62,169 nt of DNA from positions 1 through 62,169 of the forward strand of contig DBTU01000056.1 in assembly GCA_002307215.1 (NCBI GenBank). The letters run 5' to 3'. The notes under the pieces were generated by a model, which had not been told where the DNA came from, did no database searches, and worked only from the letters and a program-made list of their open reading frames with translations. Both the position numbers and the translations under genes were made by a program. Positions 50,126 to 59,226 of this stretch are shown in pieces. Each line of letters opens with the position of its first letter. Position 1 is the stretch's first letter. Source of the stretch: Lachnoclostridium sp. UBA1308. GTDB lineage: Bacteria; Bacillota; Clostridia; Lachnospirales; Lachnospiraceae.

Positions 50126-51640
50126 CTACTTACCGAAAACAGTTCGAAACGGTGCAAGCGGTATTCCGTTTCTTCCAAATATGGTAACTTCACCATAATT
50201 TGTCCAACAGTAACGGGCAAAGACCGGATTGTCAACCTCCTGTGAGGACACCAATATTTTATTACCCAGTAAGGTAATCTCTGCCTTAAGGTAATTAAGG
50301 TCCTCTCCGGCTATTTCAAAGCCGGCTGCTTCACCTCTTACCTCAAAGCCATTATTCGCATAGTCAAAGCTCAGCTCAATCTTTCCCTCCACTATTTGAT
50401 AGGATTTAAAAATCGGTCCATATGCTTCCTGATCACTGATTTTGTGATAAACCTGATAAAGTGCCTGTAGCTCAAGTCGCTCTCCAACCGGTTTTTTATC
50501 CTTGGGATGGATTTCATTGAATTCTCCGCAGTCAATAATCACCGCAATTCCGGTATTCTTAAGCGTCTGATAGGTTCGCATTTGAGCTTCCCTAATCAAA
50601 CACCAGGTTTGATTATCCGGCTCATGTTTATAGCGGTGCATCGGAAGCTGTACGATCATAAACGGTAAGGTATGATCTTCCCAGTCCTCTCTCCACTGCC
50701 TAATCATTCTGGACAGAAGTTTCTGATAAATTGATGGTCTCTTAGCATCCTCTTCTCCCTGATAATACAGAAAACCGCGTAGGGTATATGGTATTATTCT
50801 TTGTAGCATACAATGATACAATCCGCTTGGACGATAGAAATTTGCACAGTTGACCGGCCCCGGCCATTTGCATACACCCAGAATCTCCTGTACTTCATCC
50901 CAGGTAAGGTTCGGATTCATGGTATAAAGCTCATTACATTTCTTGTCCCATGCCATATGATAAACTTCATATTCTTTATATTCCTTTAACTGCTCCGCCT
51001 CGGTTTTACCTACTATCGCCTCTTTGTATTCCTGCAAATAGATGTTAAGATCAAAGTCCTCCTCAAGACTTTCCTCACCCATCCAACAAGCGGCAGAGGT
51101 TCCGCCCCAGTTACAGCCGATGATACCTACGGTAACACCCAGATCCTTCGCAAGCTTCTTAGCAAATGTATATCCAACTGCAGACCATGCCACAGCGTTC
51201 TCCTCACTAAACTTCATCCAACTTGTTTTTTCTTCCATCTCAAAAAAATTCTCATCCATGTATGCAAGTTTATTCGTATAATAAAAACGCACATTCGGAG
51301 CTCTGTCATTTTGAAGCATTTCTTTGCCGCCCTTGCAGTTTTGAAGTTCATACTCCATATTGGATTGCCCGCCTGCAAGCCATACTTCTCCAATTGCTAT
51401 TTGATCAAAATTTATGGTTTTATCGCCGTCCGATATCATCATTTGATAACCATCCCCGGCAGGCATGGGAGGAATTATAACCGCCCATTTCTCATCCTTG
51501 ATTCTTGAGGTATATGTTTTATTGTCAAAGGAGACTGTGACTGTAGTATCATTCTCTCCCCGACCAAACACCTTTATATTTTTTTCTCTCTGAAGAACCA
51601 TATTGTTGCTGAAAACAGCTGCTGCTTTAAACTTTGCCAT
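50126..51640 (-). CDS. Sialate O-acetylesterase-like SGNH hydrolase
   Basis: About 504 residues. The SGNH block I region is WLAGGQSNMEYELQNCKGG with the nucleophile Ser, block III is YYQGEEDAKRPSIYQKLLSR, and the catalytic Asp/His region is IDCGEFNEIHPKDKKPVGERL. It removes acetyl groups from sialic acid or from plant polysaccharides in related families. No signal peptide is present. I chose the ATG at 51640 because GGAGAATGG is upstream. It lies nine bases before the DUF5685 gene, which may be chance proximity. Confidence 0.85.
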   Translation of the reverse strand: MAKFKAAAVFSNNMVLQREKNIKVFGRGENDTTVTVSFDNKTYTSRIKDEKWAVIIPPMPAGDGYQMMISDGDKTINFDQIAIGEVWLAGGQSNMEYELQNCKGGKEMLQNDRAPNVRFYYTNKLAYMDENFFEMEEKTSWMKFSEENAVAWSAVGYTFAKKLAKDLGVTVGIIGCNWGGTSAACWMGEESLEEDFDLNIYLQEYKEAIVGKTEAEQLKEYKEYEVYHMAWDKKCNELYTMNPNLTWDEVQEILGVCKWPGPVNCANFYRPSGLYHCMLQRIIPYTLRGFLYYQGEEDAKRPSIYQKLLSRMIRQWREDWEDHTLPFMIVQLPMHRYKHEPDNQTWCLIREAQMRTYQTLKNTGIAVIIDCGEFNEIHPKDKKPVGERLELQALYQVYHKISDQEAYGPIFKSYQIVEGKIELSFDYANNGFEVRGEAAGFEIAGEDLNYLKAEITLLGNKILVSSQEVDNPVFARYCWTNYGEVTIFGRNGIPLAPFRTVFGK

Positions 51641-51871
51641 ATCCATTCTCCACTTCGTATTATTAGGTTTTACTAACCTCAATCAACTTAATTATTTGGA
51701 AATTAGTATAACATAAGATTTGAACAAATGAAATGCTTCTATGAAATATCATAATTATTTAATGTCATTTTAATAAACATGTTCTTATCATGTTATCACA
51801 AATGCAGGGTTCGCTTATGGTAGTCACATCGAAAACGCCACTCCTTCATAGATGAAAAGCACTATATTGGC

Positions 51872-51900
51872 TTTACTTGTCATAGGGCATGCGTTATACT
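51872..51900 (+). promoter_or_regulatory. Putative promoter of ddl-murF
   Basis: TTTACT (51872-51877), a 17-base spacer, and TATACT (51895-51900), 52 bases before the ddl start. The -10 box is good and the -35 box moderate. Confidence 0.5.
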
Positions 51901-51951
51901 ATCTTTAGTTTTATTTGGCGTTAAATAATTTAAATAAGAGAGGTTAAATTT

Positions 51952-52989
51952 ATGAATATTGTAGTATTGGCAGGGGGAACGAGTACGGAAAGAGACGTTT
52001 CGTTGGTAACCGGTACCATGATTTATAAAGCTCTGAAAAGCAATGGTCATCAGGTAATTCTTCTGGACGTTTATTTAGGCTATGAAGGAAATTCCGAATC
52101 AATTAGCAACAAACTATTTGAAATTGATAAGGATTGGACCGCTAATATCAGCACAATTACAGAAAGTAATCCTGATATCAATCAGGTAAAAGCAATGCGA
52201 AAAGGCAATTCAAAGAACTTCTTCGGTCCAGGAGTGATTGACATCTGCAGTATGTCAGATATCGTTTTTCTGGCCCTTCATGGTGAAAATGGTGAAGATG
52301 GTAAGATTCAGGCTGCTTTTGACCTAATGGGAATAAAATACACCGGTACTGATTATACCAGTAGCGCACTTGCTATGGATAAGGCGATTTCCAAAGAAAT
52401 ATTTGCATTTTATAACATACCCACACCGGGTGGCATTCACCTCAGAAAAGGTGATGACTTTGAATGGAACACCTATCCGTGCGTCGTAAAAGTATGTAAC
52501 GGTGGCTCCAGTGTAGGTGTTTCAATTGTAAACACTACGGATGAGATGTTCGCTGCATTAAAAGATGCATTTTTGTATGGAACAGACGTTGTGATAGAGC
52601 AGTATATTAAGGGAAGAGAATTTTCAATCGGCGTAATTGACGGTAAAGCACTTCCGGTAATTGAGATAGCTCCTTTGATTGGCTTCTATGATTACAAAAA
52701 TAAATATCAGGCAGGAAGTGCCGTCGAGACCTGTCCTGCTGATCTGAATATTACACTTACAACAAAGATGAAAAAAATTGCCGAAGATGTTTTTCTTGCA
52801 CTTCGTCTTAAGACCTATGCTCGAATGGACTTCATGCTGAGTGAGGATAATGAAATTTTCTGCCTGGAGGCTAATACTCTTCCCGGTATGACTCCTACCT
52901 CACTTCTTCCTCAAGAGGCTAAGGCAAACGGTATGAATTTTGAAGCGTTGTGTGAAAAGATAATGGAAATATCTCTAAAGAAGTATTAA
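51952..52989 (+). CDS. ddl: D-alanine--D-alanine ligase
   Basis: The 345-residue ATP-grasp enzyme starts NIVVLAGGTSTERDVSLVTG, the Ddl family N-terminus. It has LALHGENGEDGKIQAAFDLM and GIKYTGTDYTSSALAMDK, then VVKVCNGGSSVGVSIV, EQYIKGREFSIGVIDGK and the metal site CLEANTLPGMTPTSLLPQEA. It joins two D-Ala residues for peptidoglycan precursor synthesis, and murF downstream uses the product. GAGAGG precedes the start. A stretch near residues 55-80 is longer than in many Ddl proteins. Confidence 0.92.
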   Translation: MNIVVLAGGTSTERDVSLVTGTMIYKALKSNGHQVILLDVYLGYEGNSESISNKLFEIDKDWTANISTITESNPDINQVKAMRKGNSKNFFGPGVIDICSMSDIVFLALHGENGEDGKIQAAFDLMGIKYTGTDYTSSALAMDKAISKEIFAFYNIPTPGGIHLRKGDDFEWNTYPCVVKVCNGGSSVGVSIVNTTDEMFAALKDAFLYGTDVVIEQYIKGREFSIGVIDGKALPVIEIAPLIGFYDYKNKYQAGSAVETCPADLNITLTTKMKKIAEDVFLALRLKTYARMDFMLSEDNEIFCLEANTLPGMTPTSLLPQEAKANGMNFEALCEKIMEISLKKY

Positions 52990-53000
52990 GTATTGAGGTA

Positions 53001-53051
53001 GGTTGAAGAGGAACATTTCAACCGGCTAAAAGCAGATAGCATGCTTTTAGC
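53001..53051. other. Two adjacent stem-loops between ddl and murF
   Basis: GGTTGAA/TTCAACC (53001-53023) and GCTAAAAGCA/TGCTTTTAGC (53025-53051). There is no T-run, so they may protect or process the transcript rather than end it. Confidence 0.5.
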
Positions 53052-53076
53052 AAGTTAATTAAGTATGGAGGTATAT

Positions 53077-54474
53077 ATGAAAAGCATGTCGATAGCCCAG
53101 ATTGCCGAGGCCTGCAACGGCAAATTATATTTTGTAAATACCTTTATCACTAAGGAAGCCGCCGGAGTTGTCGTTGACTCCAGAAAGGTTGAGAAGGATT
53201 ATCTGTTTATTGCAACCGTAGGTGAACGCGTTGACGGACATGATTATATTGATTCTGCCTTTGAAAAGGGTGCTCTTGCAGCCATCTGTGAAAAGCTTCC
53301 TACCGCTCCGTCCGGTCCCTGTATTTTAGTAGAAGACAGCTTTGCGGCACTTAAGGATATCGCTAAGTGGTACCGGCTACAGCTTACGATCAAGGTCATC
53401 GGAATTACCGGTAGTGTTGGCAAGACGAGTACCAAGGAATTTATAAGCAGTGTTCTTGCGAGAAAATATAATGTTTTAAAAACAGAAGGAAATTTTAATA
53501 ATGAAATCGGCTTGCCCTTGACCATTCTTCGATTACGGGAGGAGCATGAGGTAGCGGTTCTTGAAATGGGTATTAATAATTTTGGAGAAATGCGCCGCCT
53601 CAGCGAAATAGCAAAGCCTGATATCTGTGTTATTACGAATATCGGCCAGTGCCATCTGGAAAATTTGGGTTCAAGACAGGGTATTCTTAAGGCAAAGACA
53701 GAAATCTTTGATTTTTTAAGTGACAGTGGCCGCGTATGTATCAACGGAGATGACGATATGTTAGCCACACTGAAGGAAGTCAAGGGATATCTACCTATCC
53801 GTTTTGGAATCAGTACATGTAATGAAATATATGCAGATCACATCAGAGCAACCGGACTATTTGGTAGCACCTGTGATATACATTTCGGTGATGAGATTAT
53901 TCATACTAAAATACCACTTCCGGGGGAACATATGATATTAAATGCTCTGGCTGCAACCAGTGTTGCTACTCTTCTTGGTCTTACCTCCAAGGAAATAGTC
54001 ACAGGAATTGCTACAGTGAAACCACTTGGAGGAAGAAGTAATATCATTCGTTTGGATAAGTGGACACTAATCGATGATTGCTACAATGCTAATCCGGTAT
54101 CCATGAAGGCGGCAATTGACCTACTTCGCATGGCTGACACCAGAAAAGTTGCTATTCTTGGTGACATGGGTGAATTAGGGGGCAACGAGAAAGCGCTGCA
54201 TACACAGATTGGAACATATGCTGCTGATAGCGGTCTAGACCTACTGATCTGTGTCGGAAAGCTGTCTGCATCTATGTACGAAGGTGCTGCAAACAGTCCA
54301 CTTTATTCAAGGAATGAAACAACAGTGGATTCATCTTACCCACGATTATACTATTATGAGACACGGGAAGAATTACTGGATCATCTTTCTTCTCTCGTAG
54401 CTCAGAATGATACAATTTTGGTCAAGGCATCCCACTTTATGGGATTTGATCAGATTGTAAACGCTTTGCAATAG
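53077..54474 (+). CDS. murF: UDP-N-acetylmuramoyl-tripeptide--D-alanyl-D-alanine ligase
   Basis: The 465-residue Mur ligase has the N-terminal domain (IAEACNGKLYF, VVVDSRKVEKDYLFIA), the ATP site VIGITGSVGKTSTKEFISS, NFNNEIGLPLTIL and VLEMGINNFGEMRRLS, and the C-terminal DDCYNANPVSMKAAID and ILGDMGELG. It adds D-Ala-D-Ala to the UDP-MurNAc-tripeptide. I chose the ATG at 53077 because ATGGAGG immediately precedes it; the ATG at 53065 is within that ribosome site. It pairs functionally with ddl upstream. Confidence 0.94.
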   Translation: MKSMSIAQIAEACNGKLYFVNTFITKEAAGVVVDSRKVEKDYLFIATVGERVDGHDYIDSAFEKGALAAICEKLPTAPSGPCILVEDSFAALKDIAKWYRLQLTIKVIGITGSVGKTSTKEFISSVLARKYNVLKTEGNFNNEIGLPLTILRLREEHEVAVLEMGINNFGEMRRLSEIAKPDICVITNIGQCHLENLGSRQGILKAKTEIFDFLSDSGRVCINGDDDMLATLKEVKGYLPIRFGISTCNEIYADHIRATGLFGSTCDIHFGDEIIHTKIPLPGEHMILNALAATSVATLLGLTSKEIVTGIATVKPLGGRSNIIRLDKWTLIDDCYNANPVSMKAAIDLLRMADTRKVAILGDMGELGGNEKALHTQIGTYAADSGLDLLICVGKLSASMYEGAANSPLYSRNETTVDSSYPRLYYYETREELLDHLSSLVAQNDTILVKASHFMGFDQIVNALQ

Positions 54475-54507
54475 GTATTTACATATTATGGTATCTGTGA
54501 TAAAATA

Positions 54508-54541
54508 AAACAGGATGAATACTAAGAAGTTCATCCTGTTT
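54508..54541. terminator. Terminator after murF
   Basis: AAACAGGATGAA and TTCATCCTGTTT form a perfect 12-bp stem with a ten-base loop, with A and T runs on either side. Confidence 0.8.
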
Positions 54542-54596
54542 GTTTGGTTAAAGCGTACTGTTTTTATTCCTCTTATTCTCAGATTGGAGGAAGAAT

Positions 54597-55601
54597 ATGT
54601 TACATCTCAAAAAAGTCTTAACATCCGTTGTTCTATGTTTTTCATTAATCCTTTCATCCTTACCGGCTCTACCTGTATCGGCATCTTCTGACTCACTAGC
54701 TTTCATCCTTTTATCACAGTATAAAGCAACTCTTGATATCGGGGAAGAAGTATGCTTATATGCTCTTACCACCAACGGGAAACAGGCGTCCTGGAAAAGT
54801 AGTAATTCAAAGGTTGCATCCGTTAATACCTATGGAGTTGTGACAGCTAAAAAATCCGGTTCGGCTGTCATCACTGCAAAAATCACGAATGCAGAAGCTA
54901 CCTGTTATATTACCGTAAATAAAACAAAGGTGGTTATCAGTGCTACAAATGCAAGGGTTGAACGCGGCGAAAGCTATCAGCTTACTGCCACTACCTCAAG
55001 CAATTCTTCAGTCCTATGGAAAAGCAGTAAGAAAAGTATTGCTACTGTCGATGAAAATGGATTAGTTACCGCATTAAAACCCGGGGAGACCAAGATTACT
55101 GCATCTTCGGACAATACAAATGTAATCTGTACATTTACCGTAAAGGCACCCACTGTACAGCTTAACAGAGCTTCTGTCAGTCTTTACCGCAGTCAAACAA
55201 TAAAACTCTCTGCGACGGTATCCTCACACATCTCTCCTATTTGGAAATCCAACAAAAAAAGCGTAGTCGTCATTGATGCGAATGGAACAGTAACAGCGAT
55301 TAAAAATGGAACCGCAACCATAACAGCTACTGTTGATGGTATCTCGGCTAGCTGTTATTTTACTATTCTAAAACCCGATATTCAATTGAGTACTGATGAA
55401 ATCTCCTTGAAAATGGGCAAAAGTTCGACTATTAAGGCCACCGTATCCTCCGGTAATTCACCTGTCTGGTCCTCCAGTAATGCAAATGTTGTCACCATTG
55501 ATTCCTTTGGTAAGTTAACTGCAAAACATACAGGAAGAGCCTATGTATACGCCACGGAGGACGGAACAAAGGCTCGCTGTTCGGTTTATGTAACCGAGTA
55601 A
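54597..55601 (+). CDS. Secreted bacterial Ig-like (Big2) repeat protein
   Basis: The 334-residue protein has a signal peptide (VLTSVVLCFSLILSSLPALP, then VSASS) and four tandem Big2 domains of about 75-80 residues. Each carries a W/V-S-S-N/K-x-x-V/I-A-T-V-D/N core followed by G-x-V-T-A-x-x-x-G (WKSSNSKVASVNTYGVVTAK, WKSSKKSIATVDENGLVTAL, WKSNKKSVVVIDANGTVTAI, WSSSNANVVTIDSFGKLTAK). No cell-wall anchor is seen. It is likely a surface or matrix protein. The ATG follows GGAGGAAGA. Confidence 0.9.
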   Translation: MLHLKKVLTSVVLCFSLILSSLPALPVSASSDSLAFILLSQYKATLDIGEEVCLYALTTNGKQASWKSSNSKVASVNTYGVVTAKKSGSAVITAKITNAEATCYITVNKTKVVISATNARVERGESYQLTATTSSNSSVLWKSSKKSIATVDENGLVTALKPGETKITASSDNTNVICTFTVKAPTVQLNRASVSLYRSQTIKLSATVSSHISPIWKSNKKSVVVIDANGTVTAIKNGTATITATVDGISASCYFTILKPDIQLSTDEISLKMGKSSTIKATVSSGNSPVWSSSNANVVTIDSFGKLTAKHTGRAYVYATEDGTKARCSVYVTE

Positions 55602-55651
55602 TTTATATGATTGGGGAATAAATACAATACGCTAAAAACCAAACATCATCT

Positions 55652-57436
55652 TTATCCGGTTTGTTGATACATGTCAATTATTTGCTCTTCCATTAATGGT
55701 CTCCCAAGATAATACCCCTGAATATAATCGCAATTATGCCGTATCAGATAGTTCAACTGTTCTTCACGTTCTACTCCTTCTGCCACCACTTCAATCCCCA
55801 TCTGATGGGATAAGGTAATGATTGCACCTACCATTTTATTCAGAGATCGCTGTGAATTTATTCTGTCTATGAAGGTTTTATCAATTTTCAATATATTAAT
55901 CGGCAGTATCTGAAGATAATTCAGGGATGCATATCCGGTTCCGAAATCATCCAAAGCAATACGAATTCCCATCTTCTTAAGCCTTTTCATTACTTCTGTT
56001 ACCTGTTCAGGTGATGATATAAAAACAGATTCCGTAATCTCAAATTCCAACCATCTACTGTCAAAGCCCGTTCTATGAAGAATCTCCCTGATCATATCCA
56101 CAAAGGAAGACTCCAGAAGCTGCACTACGGATATATTAATCGATACAATCGTTTTAATCTTTCGGGTTTTTTGAAGTTCCATAAATCTATTCAGAACGGT
56201 CTCGATAATCCATCTTCCAATCTCAATGATAATTCCTGTTTCCTCTGCAATCGGAATGAATTCGGCGGGACTCACCGGCCCAAGCAACGGATGCTTCCAT
56301 CTGACAAGGGCCTCATAACCGCGCAATATTTTTGTACTGCTGACATATTGAGGCTGATACACCATAGAAAGTTCATTGTTTCTTATTGCCGATAGCAGCC
56401 CGGTTTCCAGCTGTATTTTCTTTGTGACCTCTTCATGCATCTGGGGATTGAAAAACTGATAATCATTTTTCCCTAAGTTTTTTGCCTTATACAATGCAAT
56501 ATCCGCATTACTGAGGAGTTCCTGTGCATTCTTTCCATCCTGTGGAAATCTGGTAATTCCGAAGCTTGCACTGATATGATAATCCTTACGTTCTACAACG
56601 ATTGGATAATTGATAGCACTTTTATAGGTATTTAAATACTCCTGCAGCTCCGAGGCCGCTGACTTTTGACCGATTAAGATTAAAAACTCATCCCCGCCTA
56701 TACGTCCCAGGATATCTTCCGGATGACATTTTTCTTTCCATCGTAAAGCAACCTGTTTTAATATTTCGTCGCCTAAATTATGCCCCACTGTATCGTTAAT
56801 TTTCTTAAAGTTATCCAAATCAAGATAAACCAGAACGAATTCTGTATTCTCCTTTATTGATAAATCTATCAGCAAATCGACCTGATCCATCATCATTTTT
56901 CGATTAGGTAGTCCTGTCAGGGTATCAAAATACGCAAGCGTTTGAAGCATTTTTTCTTTCTTTTCTATTAACCTACTGTATTCCAAAACTTTTAGCATTT
57001 GTTTTTTTCGGTTTATTGAATTCCCTGAAATAATAATACTGATGCTTGCTGAAATAACCGGAATCACAACCCCCGGAAGAGCTTCTGAATTCTTATTCGT
57101 TAAGGCACTAAAAAATGCAAATAAAGCGGTTACTGAACACAAAAGTAAAGCCAGATATCTGCCAAGTTTTATTGGGTTCAAAGTTATCAGTATGATAGCT
57201 ATCACTTCTCCCTGTGACAGGATACCGCTTAAGGTATACTTGTTAATCGCGATATCAAAGACCTCGAATAAAAAATTCTGCTTTTGCATGGACAAATAAA
57301 CGATAATTATGTTAAGAAAAGCATATAAAAGCATACATATTATGAGTATACTTAAGTGAATAAATCCGGTCCTTTCGGTAGTTAACTCGTGATTATCCGA
57401 TTGTTTCTTGCTTTCCAAAATAAAATGACTTAACAT
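55652..57436 (-). CDS. Membrane GGDEF-EAL domain protein (cyclic-di-GMP turnover)
   Basis: 594 residues. Four or five N-terminal membrane segments (residues about 25-160) come first. A GGDEF domain follows with DTLTGLPNRKMMMDQ and an intact GRIGGDEFLILIG active site, then an EAL domain with YEALVRWKHPLLGPVSP, FEITESVF, ALDDFGTGYASLNYL, KIDKTFID and VAEGVE, all catalytic residues being present. It could make and degrade c-di-GMP. A GGDEF inhibitory site (RxxD) is not obvious. It stands alone, convergent with the Big2 gene. Confidence 0.92.
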   Translation of the reverse strand: MLSHFILESKKQSDNHELTTERTGFIHLSILIICMLLYAFLNIIIVYLSMQKQNFLFEVFDIAINKYTLSGILSQGEVIAIILITLNPIKLGRYLALLLCSVTALFAFFSALTNKNSEALPGVVIPVISASISIIISGNSINRKKQMLKVLEYSRLIEKKEKMLQTLAYFDTLTGLPNRKMMMDQVDLLIDLSIKENTEFVLVYLDLDNFKKINDTVGHNLGDEILKQVALRWKEKCHPEDILGRIGGDEFLILIGQKSAASELQEYLNTYKSAINYPIVVERKDYHISASFGITRFPQDGKNAQELLSNADIALYKAKNLGKNDYQFFNPQMHEEVTKKIQLETGLLSAIRNNELSMVYQPQYVSSTKILRGYEALVRWKHPLLGPVSPAEFIPIAEETGIIIEIGRWIIETVLNRFMELQKTRKIKTIVSINISVVQLLESSFVDMIREILHRTGFDSRWLEFEITESVFISSPEQVTEVMKRLKKMGIRIALDDFGTGYASLNYLQILPINILKIDKTFIDRINSQRSLNKMVGAIITLSHQMGIEVVAEGVEREEQLNYLIRHNCDYIQGYYLGRPLMEEQIIDMYQQTG

Positions 57437-57634
57437 AATTCACCATCTTCCATCAAATATGCTGGTTAAAATGCAGTATTTTACTATTTATTACATTTTA
57501 TCACAAGCATATTGTTTTGTCTACCATTAATTACCATTCAGCCAATAAGCTTGATTTTCTGTATTTATAGTAAAGCAAACACTATTTTTTTGATGGAATT
57601 GTATCTTCTTATATTACACTATGTTATAATATTC

Positions 57635-57662
57635 GTAACTATTCCGTACCCCGAGAAATCCA
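57635..57662 (+). repeat. Left inverted repeat flanking the isoprenoid-synthase-like gene
   Basis: 28 bases from GTAACTATTCCGTACC to GAGAAATCCA. The reverse complement of 59047-59074 differs at one position only. It starts like the R1 termini (GTTACTATTCA). GAAATCC/GGATTTC also forms a small local hairpin. Confidence 0.8.
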
Positions 57663-57792
57663 GGGGATTTCGAGAAAATTTAGCACCAAAATATATGCTT
57701 TTAAACATATTTTGTGTGCATTGGTTCGAAAGAACCACAGTGACTGAATAGTCACTAATATTCGTATTATAGTCACGCAGGGGTGGAGCCGG

Positions 57793-59040
57793 ATGTTACT
57801 TACTGAATTAATTGTAGATAAAGATAAGTTTTTCGATATAATCAAGAACGACTGGCTTACTGCCGACGATTCCTTTCCGGTATTTCTTCCGGAAATATCT
57901 TTAGTGACGAAATACGACAATGAACACTATTTAAAAGCAATTATTGCAGGGCTCCAGAAACAAATAAAGAAATATCCCCGGTGGTTTCCCTTCCGAAGGA
58001 AAAAATGGAGAACCCAGACTTTTGATGTGTTAAATGATATCCTATATCAGGAAGAAATACTTGGTATGCACCACTATATGGACCGAGAAGAAACAGATGC
58101 ATTCGTTACAGAACTCAAGGAGTTTTTAAGGAAGGTCAGAAGTTTTTCACCTGAATTAGCATTAGCCGATATAGGGCAAGCCATCCGTAATTACATTGTT
58201 TATATGATGTTTAAGAAATTACATCTGATTGATACCGGCTTCGACCTAGCCGGTTTTGGTTATAGTATGCTTTATCCATTTACGGATAATTATATTGATA
58301 ACAATTCTCTCTCCGCTACAGATAAGATAGCGTTTAACCGGATGATACGTGATAAAATAGAAAGTCGAATGGTTTCTCCAAGGTCAGAGCATCAAAAGAA
58401 AACCTGCAGATTACTTCAATATATTGGCGACCTCTATCCTGTGAATCATGACACCCCTGTCAGTCAACTCCTGCTAATGATGTTGGACGCACAGGAAACC
58501 AGTATACGCCAGCAAAACAGAGAATTACCCCTGACTTTTCAGGAATGCCTGGATATTTCTGTATACAAGGGTGGGATTTCTGTACTTCTGGATCGGGTTT
58601 TTGTTCATAAAGAATGCACCCACGAGGATATCATTTTCTACCTTGACTTTGGGTTTTTTCTACAACTTGTCGATGACCTTCAGGATATCAGGGAAGACAG
58701 TGACCTTGGGGCAAGTAGCATCTTTACAATAGATTTAAGAAACAGTCATGAGGAATTAACCGTAAACAAACTATTACATTTCTTACATAAGATTATGGAA
58801 GGATATACATCGGAAAATGAACGCCTCAAGCAGTTTCTGTTAATGAACAGTTACCTGTTGATCTATTCCTCGGTAATACGTAGCAAAGAATTCTTCTCTA
58901 AGGAATATCTGACTGAATTAGAGCAGTATCTTCCCGTAACCTGTACTTACTGGGATAGCCTTCACCAAAACCGTATTGAAACTATGGATTACGATATTCA
59001 AGCAAAATACATACATATGCTGGACGAGCTAATCAGATAA
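57793..59040 (+). CDS. Putative class I isoprenoid synthase-like protein
   Basis: The 415-residue, all-helical protein has no signal peptide. Two Asp-rich segments have the character of class I prenyl-transferase or terpene-synthase metal sites: YPFTDNYIDNNSLSATDK near residue 163 and FGFFLQLVDDLQDIREDSD near residue 295. The second resembles the LxDDLxDxxxD helix of squalene/phytoene-type enzymes. Overall length is longer than usual. RR or KR pairs for diphosphate binding occur (FRRKKWR, SRMVSPRSEHQKK). Substrate and product are unknown. The start has GGGTGGAG four bases before the ATG. The gene is alone, preceded by a hairpin-rich leader, and both gene and leader lie between 28-bp inverted repeats. 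Confidence 0.5.
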   Translation: MLLTELIVDKDKFFDIIKNDWLTADDSFPVFLPEISLVTKYDNEHYLKAIIAGLQKQIKKYPRWFPFRRKKWRTQTFDVLNDILYQEEILGMHHYMDREETDAFVTELKEFLRKVRSFSPELALADIGQAIRNYIVYMMFKKLHLIDTGFDLAGFGYSMLYPFTDNYIDNNSLSATDKIAFNRMIRDKIESRMVSPRSEHQKKTCRLLQYIGDLYPVNHDTPVSQLLLMMLDAQETSIRQQNRELPLTFQECLDISVYKGGISVLLDRVFVHKECTHEDIIFYLDFGFFLQLVDDLQDIREDSDLGASSIFTIDLRNSHEELTVNKLLHFLHKIMEGYTSENERLKQFLLMNSYLLIYSSVIRSKEFFSKEYLTELEQYLPVTCTYWDSLHQNRIETMDYDIQAKYIHMLDELIR

Positions 59041-59046
59041 AATTCA

Positions 59047-59074
59047 TGGATTTCTCGGGGTACTGAATAGTTAC
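59047..59074 (-). repeat. Right inverted repeat flanking the isoprenoid-synthase-like gene
   Basis: Reverse-complement partner of 57635-57662 with one mismatch in 28 bases. It begins six bases after the stop codon. Confidence 0.8.
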
Positions 59075-59226
59075 AAATTCGTTTATGTTATCTGTTAAAT
59101 CGACATTATAAGTCAGAATAATATAATTTATAATATAATATCACATTTTTTACTCCCATGAATAATATATATTAGGATATGAAAACAGAGAAATAAATAT
59201 CCGAATATAAATAAGGAGAGAAAAAA

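Noticed and set aside
57720..57756. GGTTCGAAAGAACC resembling a tRNA T-arm
   Set aside because: No acceptor, D or anticodon stem can be built around it; it is a simple hairpin.
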